From NCBI GenBank assembly GCA_016617495.1, contig WYCU01000001.1, positions 310,001-374,000 of the forward strand: a stretch of DNA of 64,000 nt, written 5' to 3'. Made by a program: the position numbers and the translations under genes. The DNA is from Azonexaceae bacterium s22. GTDB taxonomy: Bacteria; Pseudomonadota; Gammaproteobacteria; Burkholderiales; Rhodocyclaceae. The notes beneath the pieces are model-generated. The model did not search any database. It saw only the letters and a list, made by a program, of their open reading frames with translations, and was not told the DNA's origin. Shown here piece by piece: positions 40,026 to 49,557 of the stretch. Each line of letters starts with the position of its first letter. The first letter of the stretch is position 1.

Positions 40026-41420
40026 TTAGCCTTTGAGGACCTGGAGAAGCACATGGAGATCGTGGTTGAGCTCGTTTTCCTTGATGCGCAGTGAATCGAT
40101 GGTTTTTACAGCGTGGATGACCGTGGTGTGATCTCGTCCGCCAAAGGCTTCGCCAATTTCCGGGAAACTGTGGGAAGTGACTTCCCGGCATAGCCACATG
40201 GCTACTTGGCGAGGGCGCGCGATTGCCCGCGTGCGTTTCTTTGAGAAGAGATCCGCAACCTTGATCTTGTAATAATCGGCCGTCGTCTTGAGGATGTAAT
40301 CCATGCCCAGGTTACGGATGGAACCGATGACGTCCTTGAGGGCTTCCTTGGCGAGATCCAATGCGATGGCGCGTCCATGGAAAGAGGAGTACGCCAAGAC
40401 CTTCTTCAGCGCGCCTTCGAGCTCACGGACATTTGAACGCAAGTGTTTGGCAATGAAGAAAGCCACTTCGTCATCGAGATGGATGCCTTCAGCCTCTGCT
40501 TTCTTCTTGATGATGGCGACCCGCATTTCCAGTTCGGGGGGCTCGATCTGGACAGTCAGGCCCCAGTCGAAACGCGTCACCAGACGATCATCCAGACCGT
40601 TGATATCCTTGGGGTACGTGTCGCAGGTAATGATGATTTGCTTGCGAGCTTCAATCAACGCGTTGAACAGGAAGAAAAACTCCTCCTGGGAGCGGTTCTT
40701 GCCGTTGAAGAATTGGACGTCGTCAAGCAAAAGCACATCCAGCGAACGGTAGGACTGCTTGAACGTGTCGAAGGATTTTTGCTGGTAGGCACGAACCACG
40801 TCGGAGTAATAGTCTTCTGCGTGAACGTAGCGGATTACTTTCTCGGGTGATTCGGTTGCAATGAAATTACCGATGGCATGAATCAGGTGAGTCTTGCCCA
40901 GCCCAGCACCACCATATATGAACAACGGGTTGTAGGCGCCTCCCGGGTTGTTCGCTACCTGCACGGCTGCTGCGCGGGCAAGATCGTTGGCTTTACCGAC
41001 GACCAGATTGTCGAAGGTAAATGTGGAGAAAAGGCGGGAACGCTCATAGGCGTTATGGCGGGTATTTCCTTTTTCCTTGTTGACCGGGCGAGCGTTGGCA
41101 GCAGGTGAGGCTACCGGATGACTGGCTGTTGGTCTTGGCTTATCAGCGGTTGCCGTAACGATGGGTGCAGCTTTGCCGCTATGGATGACCAGCGAGATGG
41201 TGACTGGTCCGCTGAAGAATGTGCGACTGTAATCCTCAATGCGCGAGAGATAACGATCGCGCACCCATTTCATGATGAACCCGTTGGGTGCGACCAGTCG
41301 GAGTCCTGCTGTGGGCTCTTCTTCCCCTTCCAGTCTCAAGGGCTTGATCCAGGTGTTGAACTGCTGCGGTGGCAGCTCCTGTTCAAAGCGATTGAGACAG
41401 GATTCCCAAAAACCGGCCAT
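40026..41420 (-). CDS. dnaA: Chromosomal replication initiator DnaA
   Basis: 464 residues. Domain I (FWESCLNRFEQELPPQQFNTWI), variable domain II, AAA+ domain with Walker A GGAGLGKTHL and Walker B LLLDDVQFF, and domain IV with the DnaA signature RPRQVAMWLCREVTSHSFPEIGEAFGGRDHTTV read in two blocks. Divergent from rpmH. Confidence 0.97.
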   Translation of the reverse strand: MAGFWESCLNRFEQELPPQQFNTWIKPLRLEGEEEPTAGLRLVAPNGFIMKWVRDRYLSRIEDYSRTFFSGPVTISLVIHSGKAAPIVTATADKPRPTASHPVASPAANARPVNKEKGNTRHNAYERSRLFSTFTFDNLVVGKANDLARAAAVQVANNPGGAYNPLFIYGGAGLGKTHLIHAIGNFIATESPEKVIRYVHAEDYYSDVVRAYQQKSFDTFKQSYRSLDVLLLDDVQFFNGKNRSQEEFFFLFNALIEARKQIIITCDTYPKDINGLDDRLVTRFDWGLTVQIEPPELEMRVAIIKKKAEAEGIHLDDEVAFFIAKHLRSNVRELEGALKKVLAYSSFHGRAIALDLAKEALKDVIGSIRNLGMDYILKTTADYYKIKVADLFSKKRTRAIARPRQVAMWLCREVTSHSFPEIGEAFGGRDHTTVIHAVKTIDSLRIKENELNHDLHVLLQVLKG

Positions 41421-41655
41421 GACTCCCCGTACTCCTTGCCGACCGGTGGAAAACTTCCGGTTTTGGCAATTAAATCTATGAATTTATTTGGATAAATTGA
41501 ATTCGGTCAACAGCGGAAAAGCTGTGAACAAGCAGTGGATTCTACCTGCGGAACAAAAAGTTATCCACAGCGATTACAAATAAATGAGGTTGACAGCACA
41601 GGGTGAAACGCGTTGTAATTGCGCGTTTTTCTTTTAGCACATCAAGGGATTACCA
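41421..41655. other. rpmH-dnaA intergenic region, candidate oriC
   Basis: 235 bp with an AT-rich stretch (about 41462-41505), a perfect DnaA box TTATCCACA at 41561-41569 and a near-match in reverse, TGTGAACAA, at 41523-41531. Origins of many proteobacteria lie here, next to dnaA. No element copies fall in it. Confidence 0.6.
41590..41619 (+). promoter_or_regulatory. rpmH promoter
   Basis: -35 TTGACA (41590-41595), 18-bp spacer, -10 TGTAAT (41614-41619); the rpmH start is 37 bp downstream of the -10. Confidence 0.75.
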
Positions 41656-41790
41656 ATGAAACGCACGTATCAACCTTCGGTCGTGCGCCGCAAGCGCACC
41701 CATGGCTTCCTGGTCCGTTCGCGCACCAAGGGTGGCCGTGCAGTTCTGGCTGCTCGCCGCGCCAAGGGCCGCAAGCGTCTGGCCGTCTAA
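41656..41790 (+). CDS. rpmH: 50S ribosomal protein L34
   Basis: 44-residue basic protein [20 protein letters not shown]...[11 protein letters not shown], the standard L34. It follows an AAGGGA ribosome-binding site and heads the rpmH-rnpA-yidD-yidC-mnmE operon. Confidence 0.97.
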   Translation: MKRTYQPSVVRRKRTHGFLVRSRTKGGRAVLAARRAKGRKRLAV

Positions 41791-41808
41791 GTACGGAACC
41801 CCGGCGGG

Positions 41809-42180
41809 GTGGATCAAAACTTCGCCAGACGTTATCGCCTGACAAAAACGGATGAATTTTCATCCGTTTTTGGTTTCAGGAGGGCGATTCGCGGCAAGCT
41901 GCTGATGTTGCATTACTTTCCACGCACTGGAAACGCGGGCGATGCCCGGTTGGGACTGGTGGTTGGCAAAAAGCAGCTGCGTCGGGCAGTTGATCGTAAC
42001 CGCGTCAAGCGCGTGGTTCGCGAGATATTTCGCCGATTGCGTCACGAATTACCCGCCGTCGATATTGTGGTTCGGCTCGCGGTCAAACCCCAGTTGCTTG
42101 ATTCCAGGGCGCTGACCGAAGATCTGCTGATCCTGCTGGACAAGCTGAAAAAGCCCAGGCCACCGCGGGAGGCTCCGTGA
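41809..42180 (+). CDS. rnpA: Ribonuclease P protein component
   Basis: 123 residues, starting at GTG 41809 ([20 protein letters not shown]). The RNR motif region is intact ([16 protein letters not shown]), as is the LGLVVGKK strand. Basic throughout. It overlaps yidD by GTGA. Confidence 0.95.
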   Translation: MDQNFARRYRLTKTDEFSSVFGFRRAIRGKLLMLHYFPRTGNAGDARLGLVVGKKQLRRAVDRNRVKRVVREIFRRLRHELPAVDIVVRLAVKPQLLDSRALTEDLLILLDKLKKPRPPREAP

Positions 42181-42386
42181 AGCGCGTCCTGGTTTTCTTT
42201 TTGCGTACTTACCAGTATGCAATCAGCCCTTTTCTTGGACGCCGTTGCCGCTATTATCCGAGCTGTTCCGAATATGCGGTGGAAGCAGTACAGAAGTATG
42301 GTGCCGTCAAAGGCGGCTGGCTTGGCGTGAAGCGCGTTTGCCGCTGCCATCCTTGGCACCCAGGCGGGTACGATCCTGTACCCTGA
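42177..42386 (+). CDS. yidD: Membrane protein insertion efficiency factor YidD
   Basis: 69 residues with the three-cysteine YidD signature ([11 protein letters not shown]...CRCHPW) and an N-terminal amphipathic segment. GTG start overlapping the rnpA stop. Conserved between rnpA and yidC. Confidence 0.95.
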   Translation: MKRVLVFFLRTYQYAISPFLGRRCRYYPSCSEYAVEAVQKYGAVKGGWLGVKRVCRCHPWHPGGYDPVP

Positions 42387-42416
42387 TTTGAGATTGCTTG
42401 AATACGTAGGCCTTTC

Positions 42417-44063
42417 ATGGACACACGTCGTCTGATTCTGGTTATGGTCTTTGCCTTCTCCAGCTTTATGCTCTGGGAAAACTGGCAGAAATATAACCAG
42501 CCCAAACCGCCCGCTACGGCTGCCGCCGCCCAGGATGCCGGTAGTGCGGCGCCCAAGCCTTCGGCAGCGCTTCAGGCGGGAGCCGTCGGTGCGCCCGTGG
42601 CGAGTGCTGCGGCCGCGCCAACAGCCCAGGCCGTCACCATTACGACGGATGTGGTCAAGGCCACGGTGTCTTCGCTCGGTGGTGACATCGTTGATCTGGA
42701 GCTCTTGAACTATAAAGAGCACGACAGTGCCGACAAGGCTTTTGCGCTCCTCGGGCCGAAGCATCAATATCAGGCGCAAAGCGGTTTGATCGGCGCTGGC
42801 TTGCCGACCCACCGTTCCCAGTTCCGCTTGGTCGATGGTCCGCGTTCGCTTGCCGAAGGCGCCAACGAATTGAAGGTGCGCCTCGAGGCAGATGGCCCGG
42901 ATGGGGTAAAAGTGGCAAAAGTGCTGACTTTCCATCGCGGTTCCTATCTTGTCGATATTGACTGGGAAATTGCCAATCCGGCCGATAAACCCTTGAGTGC
43001 ACATGCTTACTACCAGCTCCAGCGCGACAGCGTGGCACCGGATGGTGAAAACAGCATGGTTTCGACCTTCACCGGCCCGGCGGTGTATACCGAGGCTGAC
43101 AAATACCAGAAGGTCAGTTTTGACGATGTGGCTGCCGGCAAGGCCAAGTTTGCCAAGTCCGGCGACAACGGCTGGCTGGCCATGGTCCAGCATTATTTCG
43201 TTTCGGCATTCGTTCCCAAGGAAGGCACGCCGCGCGAGTACTACATGCGCAAGGCCGAGGGTCAGAACCTCTATCAGGCCGGGGTGATCGTACCGGTCGG
43301 CGACATTGCACCGGGTGGCAAGGGCGGCAACGCCATGACACTCTATGCTGGCCCGCAGGAACAGGATGCGCTCAAGAAAATTGCACCGGGACTCGATCTG
43401 GTCGTCGATTACGGTTGGCTGACCGTGGTGGCGGCACCGATCTTCTGGGTGTTGCAAGCCATCTACAAGCTGGTCGGTAACTGGGGCTGGGCGATTGTCA
43501 TTCTGACCGTCATGCTCAAGGCCATTTTCTATCCGCTCTCTGCGGCCTCGTACAAGTCCATGGCCAAGATGCGGGTGCTGACGCCGCGCCTGATGCAGCT
43601 GAAGGAACGCTACGCCGACGACAAGCAGCGCCTGAACCAGGAAATGATGAAGCTGTATCAGACCGAAAAGGTCAATCCGCTGGGCGGCTGCCTGCCCATT
43701 CTGGTCCAGATTCCGGTGTTCATCGCCCTCTACTGGGTGCTGCTCGGTGCCGTCGAAATGCGCGGTGCGCCGTGGATCCTGTGGATCAAGGATCTTTCCG
43801 CGCCGGATCCGTTCTACGTGCTGCCGGTCATCATGATGGCGTCCATGTTCATCCAGACGAAGCTCAACCCGACGCCGCCGGACCCCATTCAGGCCAAGGT
43901 GATGCTCGCCATGCCCTTCGTCTTCGGCGTCATGTTCTTCTGGTTCCCTGCCGGTCTGGTGCTCTATTGGGTGGTTAACAACATCCTTTCCATCGCCCAG
44001 CAGTGGCAGATCACCCGCATGATCGAACAAGGCGGCAAGGCAGCAAACGACGCCAAGGCGTGA
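42417..44063 (+). CDS. yidC: Membrane protein insertase YidC
   Basis: 548 residues. N-terminal membrane segment ([16 protein letters not shown]), a large periplasmic beta domain (about 60-340) after an Ala/Pro linker, then the conserved five-helix insertase core ([27 protein letters not shown] read in parts; [40 protein letters not shown]). Gram-negative type. Its TGA overlaps the mnmE ATG by one base. Confidence 0.97.
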   Translation: MDTRRLILVMVFAFSSFMLWENWQKYNQPKPPATAAAAQDAGSAAPKPSAALQAGAVGAPVASAAAAPTAQAVTITTDVVKATVSSLGGDIVDLELLNYKEHDSADKAFALLGPKHQYQAQSGLIGAGLPTHRSQFRLVDGPRSLAEGANELKVRLEADGPDGVKVAKVLTFHRGSYLVDIDWEIANPADKPLSAHAYYQLQRDSVAPDGENSMVSTFTGPAVYTEADKYQKVSFDDVAAGKAKFAKSGDNGWLAMVQHYFVSAFVPKEGTPREYYMRKAEGQNLYQAGVIVPVGDIAPGGKGGNAMTLYAGPQEQDALKKIAPGLDLVVDYGWLTVVAAPIFWVLQAIYKLVGNWGWAIVILTVMLKAIFYPLSAASYKSMAKMRVLTPRLMQLKERYADDKQRLNQEMMKLYQTEKVNPLGGCLPILVQIPVFIALYWVLLGAVEMRGAPWILWIKDLSAPDPFYVLPVIMMASMFIQTKLNPTPPDPIQAKVMLAMPFVFGVMFFWFPAGLVLYWVVNNILSIAQQWQITRMIEQGGKAANDAKA

Positions 44064-45421
44064 TGAAGCAGGACACCATCGCCGCCATCGCCACCGCCCC
44101 CGGGCGGGGCGGTGTCGGCGTGATCCGCATCTCGGGCAGCGATTTGCTGCCCTTTGCTTTTGCGCTGACCGGCAAGACGCCGAAACCGCGCTACGCGACC
44201 CTGGCCGATTTTCTTTCTGCCGAAGGTGTCGCGGTCGACACCGGAATTTTGCTCTTTTTCCCGGCGCCCCACTCCTTCACCGGAGAGGATGTGCTGGAAC
44301 TCCAGGGGCACGGTGGGCCCGTGGTCATGCAAATGTTGTTGGCTCGCTGCCTCGATCTTGGCGCCCGTCTGGCCGAACCCGGCGAGTTTTCCCGCCGCGC
44401 TTTCCTCAACGGCAAAATGGATTTGGCGCAAGCCGAAGCCGTGGCCGACCTGATCGATGCCGCCACGACAAGTGCCGCACGTTCGGCCGTACGTTCCTTG
44501 CAGGGCGAGTTCTCCCGCGCCATTGGCGAACTGAACGAAGAACTCATCAACCTGCGCATGCTCGTCGAGGCAACCCTCGATTTTCCGGAAGAGGACATCG
44601 ATTTCCTCAAGGCTGCCGATGCCTTCGGTCGCTTGGCGCGCTTGCTCGCCAAGCTGGACGAAGTATTCGATCGTGCCGGCCAAGGGCGTCTGCTCCAGAC
44701 CGGGCTGCATGTGGTGCTTGCCGGCCAGCCCAATGTCGGCAAATCCTCGCTGCTCAATTGCCTGACGGGCGACGATCTGGCCATTGTCACACCCATTGCC
44801 GGCACGACGCGCGATGCCTTGCGCTCGACCATCCAGATTGAAGGCATCCCGCTGCACGTGATCGATACGGCCGGTCTGCGCGAAACCGAGGACGTCGTCG
44901 AACGTATCGGCATCGAGCGCAGCTGGCAGGAAATCGAGCGTGCCGACGTCGTGCTGCTGCTGGTCGACGCGCGCAGCGGCGTGAGCGAAGCCGACCGCGC
45001 CATTCTCGCGCGCCTGCCCGAGCGTCTGCGCCGGATCACCGTTTACAACAAGATCGATCTTGCCGGCCGCTCGCCCGAACGGCACGACGAACATGACGAT
45101 CACGGCGATGCGGTGGCCATTTCGCTTTCGGCCAAAGGTGGGGAAGGCATCGAGTTATTGCGCAACGAGTTGCTTTCCATTGCCGGCTGGCACCAGATGG
45201 AAGATGTGTTCATCGCCCGCGAGCGCCACATCCGTGCGTTGGCGCTGGCCCGGGAACATATTCTCACCGCGCGCCGCGTGGTTGAGGGCGCCCTTCCCGC
45301 GCTCGAACTCTTTGCCGAAGAACTGCGCCTGGCTCAGCAGGCCTTGGGCGAAATCACCGGTGAATTCACCGCCGACGACCTTCTGGGCGTCATTTTCAGC
45401 CGGTTCTGCATTGGCAAGTAG
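44063..45421 (+). CDS. mnmE: tRNA modification GTPase MnmE
   Basis: 452 residues. N-terminal folate-binding domain ([20 protein letters not shown]), helical domain, Ras-like G domain ([33 protein letters not shown]) and the C-terminal FCIGK with the catalytic Cys. Works with MnmG on uridine 34 of tRNAs; mnmG is not adjacent here. A weak element copy (12) lies in the first domain. The start used is the ATG overlapping yidC, not the longer frame. Confidence 0.96.
   Translation: MKQDTIAAIATAPGRGGVGVIRISGSDLLPFAFALTGKTPKPRYATLADFLSAEGVAVDTGILLFFPAPHSFTGEDVLELQGHGGPVVMQMLLARCLDLGARLAEPGEFSRRAFLNGKMDLAQAEAVADLIDAATTSAARSAVRSLQGEFSRAIGELNEELINLRMLVEATLDFPEEDIDFLKAADAFGRLARLLAKLDEVFDRAGQGRLLQTGLHVVLAGQPNVGKSSLLNCLTGDDLAIVTPIAGTTRDALRSTIQIEGIPLHVIDTAGLRETEDVVERIGIERSWQEIERADVVLLLVDARSGVSEADRAILARLPERLRRITVYNKIDLAGRSPERHDEHDDHGDAVAISLSAKGGEGIELLRNELLSIAGWHQMEDVFIARERHIRALALAREHILTARRVVEGALPALELFAEELRLAQQALGEITGEFTADDLLGVIFSRFCIGK
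44225..44261 (+). repeat. Uptake-signal-like element, copy 12 (weak, in mnmE)
   Basis: Exact core GTCGCGGTCGAC, but the first tract is AATTTT, shifted by one or two bases, and the second is TTTTTCC. It encodes [12 protein letters not shown], close to the native family sequence, so it could be chance. Confidence 0.45.
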
Positions 45422-45566
45422 GATTAGCCGCCCGGTTTGGGCATGCAGCCTCGGCCCGGATGGGGCCGCTCAAACGCGATCCTGTTGCCAAGGTGAGGGT
45501 GTTCTGGTGCCAGGCATCGTCGGCCTGCGCCGGTGCGATGCCTCGGCTTCGGTCATGCGCTGAGCG

Positions 45567-46343
45567 ATGATGCTCGATCCTGCCCTGCTCGTGCTGATCG
45601 CTGCGGCCTTTGCCGCCGGGCTGGTTGATGCGGTGGTCGGCGGCGGCGGCCTGATCCAGATTCCGGCGCTGTTCGCCGTGCATCCCGGCGAATCGGCCGC
45701 GACCCTCTTTGGTACCAATAAATGCGCCAGCGTGGTGGGGACGGCCAACGCCACTTGGCGTTACGCCCGGCGCGTGGTGATGCCGTGGCGGACCATCCTG
45801 CCGGCGGCGAGCGCGGCCTTTGCTTTTTCCTATGTTGGTGCTGCGGTCGTGGCCTGGTTGCCCAAGGATGCGGTACGCCCGTTGATTCTGGCCTTGCTGG
45901 TATTCGCCGCGATCTACACCCTGCGCAAGAAGGATTTCGGCACCTTGCATCGGCCAGCGCATAGCGGGCGCCGCGAGTTGATCTATGCCCTGCTGTTGGG
46001 TGCCGCCATCGGTTTCTACGACGGTTTTTTCGGGCCGGGCACTGGCAGCTTCCTGATTTTCCTGTTCGTCCGGTTTTTTGGCTTCGATTTCCTGCATGCC
46101 TCGGCGGGCGCCAAAGTCGTCAACGTGGCCACCAATCTCGCTGCGCTCGCCTATTTCATCCCCAACGGCCATGTACTGCCCGCGCTGGCGGTGACCATGG
46201 CTGCGGCCAATGTCGCTGGTTCGGTGGCGGGTACGGCACTGGCGCTCAAGCATGGCAGCACTTTCGTGCGGCGCATGTTTCTGGTGCTGGTGGGCGTGCT
46301 CATCGTCAAGTTCGCCTGGGATACCTTTCGCCCGCTGATGTGA
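45567..46343 (+). CDS. TauE/SafE-family sulfite/organosulfur exporter
   Basis: 258 residues, about eight membrane segments. GLVDAVVGGGGLIQIPAL at the start, FYDGFFGPGTGSFLIF in the middle repeat, FGTNK motif: YfcA-like TauE/SafE permease. Substrate undetermined. It starts at a tandem ATGATG with a weak ribosome-binding site, 145 bp after mnmE. It occupies the place where many relatives carry mnmG-rsmG-parA-parB. Confidence 0.9.
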   Translation: MMLDPALLVLIAAAFAAGLVDAVVGGGGLIQIPALFAVHPGESAATLFGTNKCASVVGTANATWRYARRVVMPWRTILPAASAAFAFSYVGAAVVAWLPKDAVRPLILALLVFAAIYTLRKKDFGTLHRPAHSGRRELIYALLLGAAIGFYDGFFGPGTGSFLIFLFVRFFGFDFLHASAGAKVVNVATNLAALAYFIPNGHVLPALAVTMAAANVAGSVAGTALALKHGSTFVRRMFLVLVGVLIVKFAWDTFRPLM

Positions 46344-46474
46344 GCCCGGCGGGGCGGCAGGGCGCTTCACGGGAATCGTCCTCAAAGCGGCTTCCCGGCC
46401 AGCATTGGCGGCTGCTTTGCGCGCCCTGCCGCCATCGCCTCGCACCGTGGCGCATTATCCGGGATAATTTGCCG

Positions 46475-47104
46475 ATGAAACGCAAATCCATTTTCGGCAT
46501 TTTTTGGCCGTCGACCGCGACAATTGCCCTCCTGCTGCTGGCCGGCTGTGTCACGACGCAGGTCGATCCCGGCAAGGATGCGGAAGCCCTGCCCGCCGCT
46601 GTGAGCATCCGCGCCGGATATACCTGCTGCAACCTGCACTACGACGGTGATCGCATCATCGATTCCAACCCCTCCCAGTTGCCTTTCCTGCCCTTGGGCA
46701 CGCCGATCCGCATCAAGCGCATCGAAGGCTATGTGGCACATGCCGACGTGGGGGGAAGGCCAATGCAGTTGGCGCTGGAAAGCGGCCGTACCCCGGAGAA
46801 CTTCCGCTTGTGGCTGGAGCGCATCGTCGTCGGCGACAATCCCCAGATCAAACTCTCCGGCTTTCCCTCCACGGTGCGCGAGGCGATTACCGCCGGTCAA
46901 GTGACAAAAGGCATGAATCGCGAGCAGGTCGTCATGGCCATCGGTTATCCCCAGACCAGCGACAAGATCCGCATGGATGGGCCGCATTGGCGCTACTGGT
47001 GGTCCGCTTACCTGCCCTACTACGTCTATTGGTCGGGCAATAAACTGACGCGTGTCGAAGGTCCGGCGGAAGCGGTCGGCACCGTATTCAGCCGCGCACG
47101 CTGA
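46475..47104 (+). CDS. Uncharacterised lipoprotein
   Basis: 209 residues. Lipoprotein signal MKRKSIFGIFWPSTATIALL with lipobox LLAGC; its STATI part is encoded by element copy 13. The mature domain includes AGYTCCNLHYDGDRIIDSN and a C-terminal segment (ITAGQVTKGMNREQVVMAIGYP) of SmpA/OmlA-like outer-membrane-assembly flavour. No confident family name. The longer upstream frame lacks a signal peptide. Confidence 0.8.
   Translation: MKRKSIFGIFWPSTATIALLLLAGCVTTQVDPGKDAEALPAAVSIRAGYTCCNLHYDGDRIIDSNPSQLPFLPLGTPIRIKRIEGYVAHADVGGRPMQLALESGRTPENFRLWLERIVVGDNPQIKLSGFPSTVREAITAGQVTKGMNREQVVMAIGYPQTSDKIRMDGPHWRYWWSAYLPYYVYWSGNKLTRVEGPAEAVGTVFSRAR
46488..46527 (-). repeat. Uptake-signal-like element, copy 13 (in lipoprotein signal peptide)
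   Basis: Minus strand: AATTGTCGCGGTCGAC, GGCC, AAAAAA, TGCC, GAAAATGG. Confidence 0.87.
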
Positions 47105-47114
47105 GGAGAAGCCC

Positions 47115-47453
47115 ATGGAAACCCGCCCTGCTTATTCCCCGGATGCCCCGGAACGCAGCGTCGTCGATACCTGGCCGGGCCCGCTCCTGCTGGAATTCGG
47201 CGCGCCGTGGTGCGGCCATTGTCAGACAGCGCAAAAGCCGCTGGGCGAGGCGCTGGCCGGCTGGCCTGGCCGCGCACGCCTGACCCATCTGAAAATCGAA
47301 GATGGCCCGGGCCGCCCGCTTGGGCGCAGCTTCCGCGTCAAACTCTGGCCGACGCTGATCCTGATGGAAAACGGCGTGGAACTGGCCCGGCTGGTGCGCC
47401 CGACGCAGCGTAGTGAAATCGAAGCCTTCCTGCGGGTGCTGCCCGGCGCCTGA
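47115..47453 (+). CDS. Thioredoxin-family protein
   Basis: 112 residues, cytoplasmic. Thioredoxin fold with active-site WCGHC (FGAPWCGHCQTAQK) and cis-Pro (KLWPTLIL). Start at METRPAYS after GAGGAG. It lies next to dsbD (convergent, 2 bp apart), suggesting a thiol-redox theme, although the proteins work in different compartments. Confidence 0.88.
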   Translation: METRPAYSPDAPERSVVDTWPGPLLLEFGAPWCGHCQTAQKPLGEALAGWPGRARLTHLKIEDGPGRPLGRSFRVKLWPTLILMENGVELARLVRPTQRSEIEAFLRVLPGA

Positions 47454-47455
47454 AA

Positions 47456-49228
47456 TCAGGCGCGGTTGGCCGCGCGCTCGAGTTGCTTGAGGAACACGGG
47501 CGCATCCTGAAAGCCGACCACGCGCAGACCGGCGATTTCCTTGCCGCCGGGCGCGAAGAAGATGATGCCGGGCGGGCCGTAGAGGCCAAAGCGGGCGAGC
47601 AAGGCTTTGTCGTCGGCGGTGTTTTCGGTGACATCGGCCTTGAGCAGGATGAAACCGGCGAGGCGCTCGCGCACGGCCGGGTCGCTGAAGGTGAATTTCT
47701 CCATTTCCTTGCACGACACGCACCAGTCCGCGTAGAAATCGAGCATCACCGGGCGGTCGGCGGCGGCCAGGCGGGCATCGAGTTCCGCCGGGGAGCGTAC
47801 CGTCTCGAACACCGGCTTGTCGGCAGTCGCCGCCACCGCCGTGCCGCGCAGGCCGGCCAGCGGTTGCAGCGGGTCGCGGTTGCCGGCCAGCGCGCCAACC
47901 AGCAGCGCCGCGCCGGTCAGCAGCATGACGATGCCGATGCCTTTCCAGAAACGTTGCCAGCCCTTGGCATGCGGCGGCAGCGGGTCGAGTGCGTGCAGGA
48001 AGATCGCGGGCACGATGAGCAGCGCCGACCAGGTGAGCATCGGCACGACCGGCGGCACCACGGGTGAAATCAACCAGACGGCAGTTGCCAGCAGGAGGAC
48101 GCCAAAACCCTTTTTGACCCCTTCCATCCACGGCCCGGTCTTCGGCAACAGCGAACCGCCAGCGGTGCCGACGGCGATCAGCGGCACGCCCATGCCCAGC
48201 GCCATGACGAACAGCGCGCTGCCACCGAGCACGGCATCGCCGGTCTGGCCGATGTAGAGCAAGGCACCCGCCAGCGGCGCGGCGACGCAGGGGCCGACGA
48301 TCAGCGCCGACAAGGCGCCCATCAGGAACACGCCGATACCGCGCCCACCTTGCAGATGGCCGGATTCTTCGGACAGCTTGCTTTGCAGCGCGGTGGGCAA
48401 CTGGAGTTCGTAGAAGCCGAACATCGAGAACGAGAGCACGACGAAAATCAGCGCAAAAGCGCCGAGCACCCAGACATTCTGCAAGGCCGCCGAGAGCAGC
48501 GTGCCGGTCATGCCGGCAGCGACGCCCGCTGCCGCGTAGGTGACGGCCATGCCCAGCACGTAGGCGAGCGACAGCGCGAAGCCGCGCGCATGCGAAGCCT
48601 TGTGCCCCTGACCGGCGATGATGCCGGAGAGGATGGGGATCATCGGCAGCACGCAGGGCGTCAGCGACAGCCCGAGGCCGGCAATGAAGAAGAAGGCGAG
48701 ATTGGCCCAGAACCCGGCATGGCGCAGGGTGCTGGCGATTTTGCCGCTTTCGTCAGCGTCGACCGCGACAGTTGCCGCTGCGGGCGGTGCGCTCGCCGGG
48801 TCGGGCAGCGTGACCGCTACGCGCTGCGTTTGCGGCGGGTAGCAAACCCCGGCGTCGGCACAGCCCTGCGAGGTGACTTTCAGCTGGAGCGGCAGTTCGC
48901 CGGAGGCATTGCGCTCAACCGGCAGGCGGATGGCGACGTTCTTGTAAAACACCTCGACCTTGCCGAAATTTTCGTCATTCTTTTCCTTGCCTTTGGGGAA
49001 GACCGGGGTGCCGAGCGTTACGCTGTCGCCTTCGACGGCGAAGCGGACCTTGTCGCGGTACAGGTAGTAGCCCTTGGCGATCTCGAAGACGACTTCGACG
49101 GTCTGCCCGTCCAGCGCGCGGGCGCTCGGTTTGAAAGCCACTTCCGGGTCGAGGAATTCCTGCGCGCGGGCGAACGACAACAGGCACAAGCACAGGAGGA
49201 TGGGGAGAAAGAACAGGCGGCGGATCAT
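47456..49228 (-). CDS. dsbD: Thiol:disulfide interchange protein DsbD
   Basis: 590 residues. Signal peptide; N-terminal periplasmic domain with the Cys pair CADAGVC; eight-helix membrane domain with redox Cys in LTPCVLPM and VGPCVAAPL; C-terminal thioredoxin domain with WCVSCK. Transfers electrons from cytoplasmic thioredoxin to periplasmic substrates. The linker TVAVDADESGKIAS between the first domain and the membrane domain is encoded by element copy 14. Overlaps cutA by 4 bases. Confidence 0.95.
   Translation of the reverse strand: MIRRLFFLPILLCLCLLSFARAQEFLDPEVAFKPSARALDGQTVEVVFEIAKGYYLYRDKVRFAVEGDSVTLGTPVFPKGKEKNDENFGKVEVFYKNVAIRLPVERNASGELPLQLKVTSQGCADAGVCYPPQTQRVAVTLPDPASAPPAAATVAVDADESGKIASTLRHAGFWANLAFFFIAGLGLSLTPCVLPMIPILSGIIAGQGHKASHARGFALSLAYVLGMAVTYAAAGVAAGMTGTLLSAALQNVWVLGAFALIFVVLSFSMFGFYELQLPTALQSKLSEESGHLQGGRGIGVFLMGALSALIVGPCVAAPLAGALLYIGQTGDAVLGGSALFVMALGMGVPLIAVGTAGGSLLPKTGPWMEGVKKGFGVLLLATAVWLISPVVPPVVPMLTWSALLIVPAIFLHALDPLPPHAKGWQRFWKGIGIVMLLTGAALLVGALAGNRDPLQPLAGLRGTAVAATADKPVFETVRSPAELDARLAAADRPVMLDFYADWCVSCKEMEKFTFSDPAVRERLAGFILLKADVTENTADDKALLARFGLYGPPGIIFFAPGGKEIAGLRVVGFQDAPVFLKQLERAANRA
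48736..48774 (-). repeat. Uptake-signal-like element, copy 14 (in dsbD linker)
   Basis: Minus strand: AACTGTCGCGGTCGAC, GCTG, ACGAAA, GCGGC, AAAATCG. The first tract is interrupted. Confidence 0.75.
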
Positions 49229-49548
49229 GCGGGGCAGGTTTCAGCGCCAACCCAGTCGAGATAGGCCGGCAGGCCGTGGGCGATGGGCAGCGCGATGATT
49301 TCGGGAACGTCGTAGGGATGCCGTTCGCGGAGCAGCGCTTCGAGCGCCGGGTAACTTGTCGCGGTCGACTTGAAAAAAAGCGGGATTTCCGTGGCCGACT
49401 CGATTTTGCCTTCCCAACGGTAGATCGACTGCACGCGCGGCAGGATATTCACGCAGGCCGCCAGCCGGGCCTCGATGGCGGCGAGAGCGAGCGCATTGGC
49501 GGTTTCTTCGTCGGGGCAGTTGACGATGACGAGGAGGGTTTCGGACAT
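49225..49548 (-). CDS. cutA: Divalent-cation tolerance protein CutA
   Basis: 107 residues, CutA1 trimer fold: VIVNCPDEETANALA, ACVNILPRVQSIYRWEGKIE and HPYDVPEIIALPIAHGLPAYLDWV. The segment FFKSTATSYP before the last helix is encoded by element copy 15. Co-transcribed with dsbD, as in other proteobacteria. Confidence 0.95.
   Translation of the reverse strand: MSETLLVIVNCPDEETANALALAAIEARLAACVNILPRVQSIYRWEGKIESATEIPLFFKSTATSYPALEALLRERHPYDVPEIIALPIAHGLPAYLDWVGAETCPA
49354..49391 (+). repeat. Uptake-signal-like element, copy 15 (in cutA)
   Basis: ACTTGTCGCGGTCGAC, TTG, AAAAAAA, GCGG, GATTTCC. Confidence 0.85.
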
Positions 49549-49557
49549 CGGCGGATT

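Noticed and set aside
42042-44030. 662-codon open frame antisense to yidC
   Set aside because: Shadow of yidC; no domain, no sensible start.
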